Assembly (NCBI GenBank): GCA_030849075.1
Contig: JASAOO010003066.1
Coordinates: 1 to 20,147, forward strand
Direction of reading: 5' to 3'
Length of the DNA stretch: 20,147 nt
From: Zelonia costaricensis
Taxonomy: Eukaryota > Euglenozoa > Kinetoplastea > Trypanosomatida > Trypanosomatidae
Under the pieces are notes generated by a model. The model was not told where the DNA came from, searched no databases, and saw only the letters and a list, made by a program, of their open reading frames with translations. Below are positions 1-8,300 of the stretch, piece by piece; position 1 is the first letter of the stretch; every line of letters begins with the position of its first letter. The translations under genes and the position numbers were made by a program.

Positions 1-1234
1 GCTGACTAACCACTCGTGGCGCTCTGTCGAACACACACACACACACGTGCGAGGCGCACCCGGCAGCGTGTCATGGCAGATCAAGAGAGGGGGATGTGGT
101 GTGCAAGTCTGAGTAGGCTCCGTTAAAGGGGCGGGTGAAGGAAAAGCGAAGAGCAGACGCGGTTGAGAGCGGAGTTGGGAGGTGGGAACGCGGGGCGGTG
201 AAGGTGGCGCTCAGGTGTTGTCGCGAGATCGATCTGTGCCACTCCATCGAGACTGACCGGCACTGCCTGTCCTTTCTTCTTTTTCCTTCACTCTCCGAAA
301 TGACAGCAATGGAGCGCGTTTGTGGGCGCGGCAGGCGCACCACCGCACCCGCCAGCAGCAACACAGTCAAGATGGTGCTGCTGCTGTCATCACGGCGGCC
401 TCCTCGGTAACCGTCACGACATTCCGTTTTCTCCTTTCCTGTTTGTTGGTCTTCGCTGGTTACGTTGCGTGCCGTTCCCCGGCCTGCCGGTACATGTGCA
501 CGGCAACGGGGTGAAGGGAGGCGGTGGGATGGGGGAGGAAGTGAGGAGAAGAAAGGGTTGGACAGGAGACGTGAGCGGGGCAGGGGCGGGGGCGCATGTG
601 TCGCCGTGTGGATGCACACACGCGCATGCACACGACGAGGCGCCACACGGTTTTCTCTTCTCTTTCCTTCTCTTCGTACCGTGTCCTCTGGCGGAGCGTT
701 GGTGAAGGAGGAAGGGAAACTCCTCAGGGAGGAGGTGGTGGTGGTGGGGGGGGGGGGGGTGGCGCGTGCAGTCGTGGGAGTGCTCGCTTGCGAAACGGGG
801 AAGACGGAACAGGAGGAGATCAGGACGCATATCAGCACACACACACACACACACGCACGCACACAAAGGTACAACAAAAGTCACTGAGACACCAGGGAGA
901 AGACCGACGTTGGTGGAAAGACGGAGTGTTTATAGGAAAGGAGGAAGACAGCTCGCAGACGCGCACACACACACACACACCCGCGAGTTGCAGAGTATGC
1001 CATGATGCGCCGGCGGCGCATACGCCTCTCCTTCTCAACTCCTTCTCTCCTCGGCCGTCACGTAGAAACAAGCACGACGTTTGCCACACTGTGCACGCAC
1101 AAGTACACACCCTTCGCGGTCCAGGGCGTGGACAATAATAGGGAAGCCAAAGCGATAATCAGCACGTGAACCACAAGGCGCGCACACACGCACACGTACA
1201 CACATACACGCACTCGGTGCGACACGCGACGTCG
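1..1234. other. 3' flank of glutathione synthetase gene, no gene seen
   Basis: No open frame here has credible protein composition. The frames that are open translate to Cys/Val or His/Thr repeats from CA/GT runs. The stretch holds CA repeats at about 836-864, 964-980 and 1182-1215, a G12 homopolymer near 747-758, and purine-rich runs on the plus strand around 520-570 and 700-760. Those runs are pyrimidine-rich on the sense (minus) strand, so they could serve polyadenylation of the glutathione synthetase mRNA or trans-splicing of a next gene lying left of the window. ATG triplets are common on the sense strand here (about eleven by eye), unlike the regions upstream of the genes. Confidence 0.7.
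836..864. repeat. CA microsatellite
   Basis: Pure CA repeat to about 854, then imperfect with CG steps. In the minus-strand transcript it would read as UG repeats in the 3' UTR or intergenic RNA of the glutathione synthetase gene. Confidence 0.9.
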
Positions 1235-3247
1235 CTACGCACGCCGGCGCATGAGCCACGACACGGTCCCTGCTGTCACGGCCGCGGCCGACACCGCCAC
1301 AGCAGCCGTCGCGGCGCTCGCCGGCACGCACCTCCACGGGCACTTGCCACCCGCCACCACGCTGTTCCCCGGCCACACCGCCGCGTGCTGCACGCTGCCG
1401 ATCAGCTGCACGCTGTCCAGGGCCGCGACCCCCGCCATCACGCCGCCGTCCGCCACGTCGGCCGGCTTCGTGCGCACCACGCTGCCGGCGGCCTCGTTGA
1501 TCAGGTACCTGCCCGCCTCGGCCGACAGCGTCACACCGTAGATGCCCAGCTCGGAGCAAATGTTCTTCTCCAGCACGTGCACCTTGCCTTGTCGAAACAG
1601 AATGCCTGTGACGATGGGGAAGTGAATCTTGCGCATCAGGATGTACTCGCGGCGGATCTCCTGGTAGAGGGGGTCGTCACTCGCGGTGTCGCTCAGCATG
1701 CGCCGCATCTCGTCGCCGGCGATGAGGTTCCCACCGCCCTCGAGCTGCGGCTTGAGCACGTACCGATCCGGGTGCGCCGCCGCGTCGGCGATCCAGTACT
1801 CGGGGTCGTCGATCAGTTCCCCGTCGTCGTTGCGCTGCCGGTTCTCGGCTCCGTGCACGTAGTCGTCCTTGTTGAGCGAGTACTGCGCCACAAAGTGCTC
1901 CGCCATGGCGGCGGCCTTCTCCGCGTCCCCGGCGAAGCACACCGGCGTGAGCACCTCTGTGATGTTGGTCATGAGCTGCTGCATCTTCTTGAAGGTCATG
2001 AGGTGGTACGGGATGCTAGGGCACTTGACCGCGTTGCTCTCCTCTATCCACTCACGCGCCTGCCACGTCGCCTCGGTCGGCAAGTCCTCCGGCACGTACG
2101 TGCTGCGGAAGTAGGCAATGGCAACGAGGTACTTGTCCTCCAGCACGGCGAAGGGCGGCTGCGGGTGGTCGGCGATGCTCTTCTTCGTCGCGGCGCTGCG
2201 GTCGCGGCTGTGGTCGCCGATCGAGGCGGACTCGAGCCGCATCGACGCGTGCACCTCCGTGAGGGTGCGGCGCACACTCAGCACCCCGTGCGTCTCGAGC
2301 AGCTCCAGCAACAGCTTGTACTGATCGGCGGTGTTGCGCTCGTTCTCCTGCACGACGACGAGCACGACAGGCCGCAGGACGACACCGGTGCGCTGCTGGT
2401 ACTGACGCAGGAAGCTCGCGTACGGCACCGAGCTGCGCCATACCGCCACGGTCTCCGCCAGCGCCGCCGGCACCTGCACCGCGGAGTTGTGCGTGTCGTC
2501 TGCGGTGTACGCCGGGGCGCGAGTCTGCGGCGTGGCCGACACCGGCGCCGGCCCGGCCGACGCCGCTGCCGCTGCACGCGCCTGAGCCACGGCCGCTGCC
2601 ACCCCCGCGTCCGTGCCGGCTTGGAGGTACTTGTCGAGGTACACGTGGAACTGCTGGACCAGCGGGGAGAGGCCAGCGAAGGAGCAGCTGATGGTATTGA
2701 TCTCGATGTTCTTCCACTGCCGCGCGGTCTCGCCGGCGACGCTCGCGGCGGCCTCCGACGGCGCGAGCGCGGCGAGCACCTCCGCCGGCGAGATGGGGCT
2801 GCTGTGCTCCTCGGGATCGACGGAGCGCATGTAGTCGGTCCGGAAGATGCCCAGCATGAGCGGCTGGAACACGGGCTCCGTGGCGCCAACTGGGGTGGTC
2901 ATGTATACCTTCTCCAGCATCGCGACGAGCCGCCCTGTGAAGCCGCGGTCGCTGTCCGCCGTCGAGCGCATCGAGTCCCGCAGGAAAGCGTAGCTGCGCG
3001 CCGTACGGTTGATCGCCTCGTTCCACAGAAGCTGGCGGTCGTACAGCTGACGCAGCACTTCCACCTTCATCGCCAGCGGGCGTAGCGCGAGGGCGGGGTG
3101 GGTGATGTGAAAAGTCGGGGACTGGCGCATGACCAGTCCGAGCTGCAAGCACTTGGCCATGAGCTCCTCCTCGCTCGGGAGTCCTGCCAAGAACGCCGCC
3201 GCCGGCGACTCCGTGGCCGACGATGTAGTTGTGGTTGTGCTCGCCAT
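1235..3247 (-). CDS. GSS: Glutathione synthetase (eukaryotic type)
   Basis: ATP-dependent ligase joining gamma-glutamylcysteine and glycine to give glutathione. In trypanosomatids glutathione feeds trypanothione synthesis, normally in the cytosol. The 670-residue product carries the eukaryotic GS signatures: EINTISCSFAGL at about 182-193, VQENERN near 299-305, a YFR..Y.P block from 379, the ATP-binding glycine-rich loop KPQLEGGGN at 499-507, YILMRKI, the ISELGI-like CSELGIYG, and the alanine-rich loop VADGGVMAGVAALD at 598-611. It is longer than the human enzyme (474 residues), with an N-terminal Ser/Thr stretch, an Ala-rich insert around 210-260, and about 55 residues after the point where the family usually ends. 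That tail ends in a hydrophobic Ala/Val segment (about 645-666) and RRRA. The ATG at 3247 lies in the context ACCATGG, is the first in-frame ATG, and no upstream sense ATG occurs for over 1.2 kb. The frame stays open further upstream only with non-ATG codons. Stop is TAG. Confidence 0.95.
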   Translation of the reverse strand: MASTTTTTSSATESPAAAFLAGLPSEEELMAKCLQLGLVMRQSPTFHITHPALALRPLAMKVEVLRQLYDRQLLWNEAINRTARSYAFLRDSMRSTADSDRGFTGRLVAMLEKVYMTTPVGATEPVFQPLMLGIFRTDYMRSVDPEEHSSPISPAEVLAALAPSEAAASVAGETARQWKNIEINTISCSFAGLSPLVQQFHVYLDKYLQAGTDAGVAAAVAQARAAAAASAGPAPVSATPQTRAPAYTADDTHNSAVQVPAALAETVAVWRSSVPYASFLRQYQQRTGVVLRPVVLVVVQENERNTADQYKLLLELLETHGVLSVRRTLTEVHASMRLESASIGDHSRDRSAATKKSIADHPQPPFAVLEDKYLVAIAYFRSTYVPEDLPTEATWQAREWIEESNAVKCPSIPYHLMTFKKMQQLMTNITEVLTPVCFAGDAEKAAAMAEHFVAQYSLNKDDYVHGAENRQRNDDGELIDDPEYWIADAAAHPDRYVLKPQLEGGGNLIAGDEMRRMLSDTASDDPLYQEIRREYILMRKIHFPIVTGILFRQGKVHVLEKNICSELGIYGVTLSAEAGRYLINEAAGSVVRTKPADVADGGVMAGVAALDSVQLIGSVQHAAVWPGNSVVAGGKCPWRCVPASAATAAVAVSAAAVTAGTVSWLMRRRA

Positions 3248-3379
3248 GGTTGTACACGATGGCGCGGCAACAGCGAGGGTGGATGGGTGGGAGGGGTGGG
3301 AAGATGGGTTACGAGTGCGGCGGACGCAGACCAGTACGACGGGGGGGGGGAGGAGCAAACGCGATGGGCAACCTGCGCG

Positions 3380-3440
3380 CTGCGGGTTTCCGTCACGGTA
3401 AGAGAAGTAGGGGGTGGGGGTGGGGCCCGCAAAAGGGGGA
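3380..3440 (-). promoter_or_regulatory. Candidate spliced-leader acceptor for glutathione synthetase (proximal)
   Basis: On the sense strand a C/T-rich tract (plus positions about 3400-3438) is followed by its first AG at 3381-3380. This would leave a 132-nt 5' UTR with no ATG. It is pattern-based only; the site at 3628-3629 is an equally reasonable alternative. Confidence 0.45.
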
Positions 3441-3490
3441 CTTTGCCAGGAAGCAACAGGGAGAAGAACGGTCGGTAGATCGTAGATGCT

Positions 3491-3530
3491 TGCGCGCGCG
3501 TGTGCGTGCGCGTGTGCGTGCGCGTGTGTG
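3491..3530. repeat. Alternating purine-pyrimidine tract (GC/GT), Z-DNA candidate
   Basis: Forty bases of uninterrupted pyrimidine-purine alternation, mixing CG and TG steps, with a 12-base sub-repeat recurring imperfectly. It lies between two candidate splice acceptors, 244-283 bases upstream of the glutathione synthetase ATG. Confidence 0.85.
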
Positions 3531-3627
3531 GATAAATGCGTACGTTACCGTACAACAAGAGCCACCCTTGCTGGCTCGTGCCGAGTGACGGTGCTTGTGT
3601 GTGTGTGTGTGTTGCTTGTGTGCCCCT

Positions 3628-3659
3628 CTTTAAGGGAAAAACAAAGAGGGGGGAGGGGG
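3628..3659 (-). promoter_or_regulatory. Candidate spliced-leader acceptor for glutathione synthetase (distal)
   Basis: The sense strand has a C/T run interrupted by a single G (plus positions 3634-3659), and the first AG after it is at 3629-3628. The resulting 5' UTR would be 380 nt, ATG-free, and would include the alternating GC/GT tract. Pattern-based; the proximal site may be used as well or instead. Confidence 0.45.
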
Positions 3660-4585
3660 TACTCTCGACTTGTGACGCACACACGCACACACACTTACTG
3701 CGTGAGGCAAAGTTGAAAGGGTGACAAGGACGATCGATCTGGTGAGGGGGTCGGGGGCGTGTGTGTGTTCGGTAAGGTGAGTGTGAAGGCTAATAGTATT
3801 TGTGGTGGTGGCGGTGAGGGGGGAGTGGGAGTGAGAGTGAGAGTGAGAGCGGAGGCTTGACTTGACACGTGAAGAGAAAAGACAGCGGTGTGAGTACGGT
3901 GTGTGTGGGGGTGGCGGTGAGTGGTGGACGGTGCTGGATGAGTGGAGCGGTGTTGTGACAGCGAGATGTGCGACGCAGAGCGCGTCAATGTGTGTGAGCA
4001 GGATAAGCGAGCGAAGAAGCACAGGAGAGGGAGTGCGATGCGATGCGTGGCGGCGAGGCGGCGCAGGGGCGAGGGAGGCGCAGCGAGTGTCGTGACAGGG
4101 TTCGGTGCGGATGTGCTGACGAGCTGCAGACGTCGCGCGGAGAAGAAAAAAAGGTGATTTGGAGCTGGTTGACGCTGCCTCTCCCCCCCCGTGCTTTGGT
4201 GGGGTTGGCCGTGAGCCGCGGTGCTCGGCGAGTGCAGCGGACACACGCGGCCCCTCCGCACCCGCACCTGCACCTCTTGCCAGCGATAAGAGAGAGAAAC
4301 AACGGTTTCTCCAGGAACCGACGCACGCGACGCACCCGCTGCCTCAGCAGACAAAGGAGGAGGCAGAAGGTTCTCCTGGCCCAGGGCGAGCTGAACTTGT
4401 GCGTATGTGTGTCTGTGTGTTTGTGTGTTCCCTTCGCTTTCGTTTTTTTGTTTGAGTGGTTGTGCGTCTCTTCCGGAGACGTGACGCAACAGCGCACGCG
4501 TCCGCGTACACTGACGTACATCTTCACCTCTCTCATCCGATAGTGTGTCGATGTGTGCGTTTCTGTGCTTGTGTGACCACGTGCG

Positions 4586-4612
4586 TGGGTGGGTGGGTGG
4601 GGGGGAGGGGGG
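4586..4612 (+). other. G-quadruplex-forming motif
   Basis: The plus strand has three GGGT units, then a G7 run, an A and a G6 run: at least four G-runs of three or more separated by single bases. This satisfies the standard quadruplex pattern on the template strand of the minus-strand transcription unit. The complementary sense strand is a C-rich tract whose first downstream AG is at 4569-4568, so it could also act as a polypyrimidine tract. Confidence 0.8.
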
Positions 4613-5278
4613 ACGAGGACGCACCGTGAGAAAAAAGAAAAGACGCGCCTCCATCCACACTTGCACACACATACACACACACATGCACACAAACATCCAC
4701 CTACGCAAGCTGATTCATCAAAGTGCACGTACTCGTCACGAGCGTACAAGCACACGAGGAGTTGGGTGCATGAAGGCACGGGCAAAAGAAAGCACGCCTA
4801 CCACACACGTAAATGCGCGCGTGTGTGTGTGTGCGTGTGTGTTTGTGTCCACGAGCACCATCACCAGCCGCAGCCAAGCCGCCTCACAAAAATCGAGAAG
4901 CGTGAAAAACACAAACATGATAACACGCAGAAATACACACACACACACAGACACACAGAAGCGTAGAGATAAAGTCAACGCGTCCACCATGAACTCAGTC
5001 TCTGGAAGTCAGTGTTACACGCCAAGTGCTCCGCGACAGCAGCGGCGGCGGCGACAACCCCACCCACCAGCAACCCAGAAGCACACGCGCGTGTGTGCAC
5101 CAGCGGCAACACACATTCAAACAACAACAACAGAAAAAGAACAAACCGAGAAAAAAAAAAGGAGGTCTATGTGGTTTTTTTTTTCCGTGCACGAGTCAAG
5201 GACAAACGCGTCTATGTAGAGTTTACGAGGAGCAGCGGCGGCAGCTGGAAAGGAGAAAAAAAAAAGTGTCGGGCAGCG

Positions 5279-5301
5279 CGTGTGTGTGTGTGTGTGTGTG
5301 C
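5279..5301. repeat. GT microsatellite
   Basis: GT run just downstream of the POLIC stop codon, continuing imperfectly to about 5310. In the transcript it reads as CA repeats in the proximal 3' UTR. Confidence 0.9.
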
Positions 5302-5387
5302 GTGTTCGTGTGCGACATCACCACCACGACAACAGTCACGACCGCCGCCCTATCCCTCCCCCACCACTTCGCCAGCAACGCAATGCG

Positions 5388-8300
5388 TTACGCAGATAGT
5401 TCGCCTAGTGACGTACCGGAGTGGATTTCAGCCTTGAAAGGCACGTCCAGCTTCATGTCCGGCCACAGGGCGGCAATCGTCTCCTGCGTGTGGCCCATGA
5501 TGCGGGCAAGGTCGGCGCGCACCTCGTCCGCGACCGACTTGTGCGCGTCCACCCAGACGCAGTCGTGCACCGTGTTGACGAGGAACGCCTTCTCGCCGTA
5601 GTTGCGCTTGCGGTAAAACTCCCGCACAATCGCGCCGCACATGATCTGCACAATCTCGCCGGCCAGCCCTTGCACCGGGTAGTTCTTGAGCCGCGGCACG
5701 CTCTTGCGGTCCTTGACGAAGTCGAACTTGCTGCCTGTCGGCACAACGAAGTAGTACATGGGCTCCGTCAGCATGACGACCCGGCGGATGTTCGCGTTCC
5801 ACGTGGCTGTGTCGAGGGTGCGCAGTCGCAGCAGGCGGTCCGCCCCGGCCTCGACGCAGCGCGTCACGAGGCTGTAGTACTTGCTCAGCTCCTTGTAGTG
5901 GTGCTCCTCGGCGATGATGAGTCGATCCACCTCCTGCTCCGTCAGCCCCGTCGTCGTCGAGATGGTGGACACGCCGGCGCCGTACTGGCGCTGAAAGGAG
6001 AAGACCTTGGCCTGCTGTCGCAGCTGGATGTACTGCGGGTCCTTCACCACCTTCGCCTTGCGCACCACGTCCTCGTACGGCTCCTTGGTCATGAGCGAAA
6101 CGCGCAGGCAGTGGAAGTCCACGTTGTCGCGCAGCTCCTGCATCATGCGCGGGTCGCGGCTCAGCGCGGCGAGCACGACCACCTCGAGCTGGCTGTAGTC
6201 CGCCTCGATCATCATCCCCTGCGCGCCGAAGCGCGACACGATAAGGCGGCGCAGGTCCTCCTCCTTGGGGATATTCTGCAGGTTGGGGGACTGCGACGAC
6301 AGGCGGCCAGTCGCGGTGACGCAGTGGCACAGCTCGCCGTGCACCCGGTCGTGGCACTCGGGCAGCACCGCGCGGAAGAGGCAGCCCTCCTCGAAGAGGT
6401 GAAGCTTCTTCTCCGTGAAGCGCAGCTGCTGCAGCGCCGTGAAGAACGAGAGGTCGATGGTCTTGTAGGGCGACAGCAGCACCGTCACCCGCTCCATCGC
6501 GTCGGCGCCAGAGGAGGCGGCCCGGCCACGCAGGAAGCGGCGCAGCAGCGGATGCAACTTCTCGGGCGTCACCATCCACAGCATGCCGGCCGTCGACGCC
6601 TGCTCCTGCCCGTGCACGCCCTGCGGTGCGCTGGACGGCAGCGGCTGCGGGCTGCGGAAGGCGTCCCGCGGCGTGCCCACCACCGAGGCGCACTGCGACA
6701 CGACGCTCTTCACCGCCCCCTCCACCCCACCAAGAGAGACGAGCTCCTTCGCGTACGACTCCCACGTGGCGCGGGCCGAGAAGGGCAGCGCGTTGGACGT
6801 CGTGAGCTCCGAGAAGTCGGACTCGAAGGAGTCGGCGCCCTGCGGCGGCGGCGGGAACGCCTTGCCCACATCCGCGAAGCACACCCGCTCCAGCGACGCC
6901 GGCTCGTCCTCGTCGGGGCCGGCCGCGCCGAAGGCGGTCTTCTTGATGACCGCCAGCAGCCCCGCGTCCACCAGCGGCTCCAGCTTGTCGTGCGAGCAGT
7001 GCGTCAGGACGAGCAGGTTGCGCAGGTCGGTGGGGGTGCCCTTAGCGCCGCTGCGGGTCTTCTTGCCACCCGCCTTGCGCGCGGCGCTGCCCTTCGCCTT
7101 GGCGCCGCCGCCGCCGCTCGAGCCGCCCGCCGGCACCTCCGCGAACAGGCGCTGCAGCGGCTCGTAGGCGGCGATGCGCGCCTTGAGCTGCGTGACGGTC
7201 ACCACGTCCGGGTGGTCCGTCACGGGAATGACGTCGTCGACGGCGACCCGCAAGTTCAGCTCACGCGTCTCGGGCCCGGTCGTGGCGGGGCAGTAGATGG
7301 ACACCTGCTCCACCAAGCCGCCCATCTTCACCTTGAGCGCGACGACGATGACGGCGGTGTGCTGGATGAGGGTGTCCATGGTGCACCGCTTGCACAGCTG
7401 CTGGATCATCTCCAAGCTGCGCCGCGCATCCGCCGCGGTGATAGCCTGGCCGGCGGAGCCCGACGCGCCGCCGCCGCTCCCGCTCCCACCCCCGCCACCC
7501 CCGCCACCCCCGCCACCGCCGGCGCTGAAAAGGCTGTCCGCCTGCGTGTACGCCTCGGGCACGGTGGTGCCGGTGACGTGGCACACGGCGTGCGGGAAGA
7601 GGCTCGTCACTGGGTATCGGGTGGGCTTGATCGGCACAAAGCGGGAGCCGAGGTGGCGGCACAGGCCGCCGCCGTAGATGATGGTGCTGATGTCCTGCGG
7701 CGAGCGGAAGTTGATGCGCTGCCGCACGTCGTCGTCCATGGACTGCGTGAAGTCCATAATCTTCTGCTGCAGCACCTTCTCAAGGCGCTCGTGGTCGAGG
7801 CGGAGCGTGTTGGCGAAGTACGTCACCTGCGACTGCGGGGCAAGCTGCAGGCCCTGCAGCTCCATTTCCATCGACGCGAGCAGTCCGTCCATGCGGTGCT
7901 GCACCGAGGACATCTGCCGCGTGCTCACCGCCACCTCGAGCTGCATCTCGTAGATGAGCTTCAGCTTGGCGAGGGGCTGCATGGAGCCATTCAGCGGCCC
8001 GTCGTGGTACTGCAGCAGCGTGCGCTCCATCGTCGCGAGGTGCAGGTGGTTGAAGCCCTTCAGCAAGTACTGCGCGTACTGCCCACACCAGATCTTGCCC
8101 CCGTTGTACAGGAAGGTGCGCAGCTTCACGCTGCGGCGCAGGAAGAGAAGGATGCGCTTCAGGTCCCAGCCAATCAGCACGGCGCCCTCCGCGCGGTCCC
8201 TCGGGTCCGGTGCATCCGGGGGGCCGAGCGGCAGCGTGTCCGGCAGAACCGCCTCGGGGTCCACGAACTCCTTCATCTCGCCCGTCTTCTCGTCCACCGA

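Larger units (their letters stand above)
3248..5387. other. Intergenic region: POLIC 3' flank and glutathione synthetase 5' flank
   Basis: No credible protein gene is seen on either strand. The right part (about 4519-5387) holds mixed CA and GT runs (4663-4690, 4815-4845, 4932-4952, 5279-5301) and poly-A/poly-T stretches near 5150-5190 and 5257-5266. It contains about thirteen sense-strand ATGs. The left part (3248-4518) has none, is purine-rich on the plus strand and carries candidate splice acceptors. The change in character near 4519 may mark the boundary between the POLIC 3' UTR and the glutathione synthetase leader or pre-leader; this is inference. Confidence 0.7.

Noticed and set aside
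1166..3085. A 639-codon plus-strand open frame opposite glutathione synthetase
   Set aside because: Same register effect; the sense frame has clear family motifs and this one has none.
3248..3358. N-terminal extension of glutathione synthetase by 37 residues
   Set aside because: It would need a TTG start; the ATG at 3247 has a good context and is the first on the sense strand.
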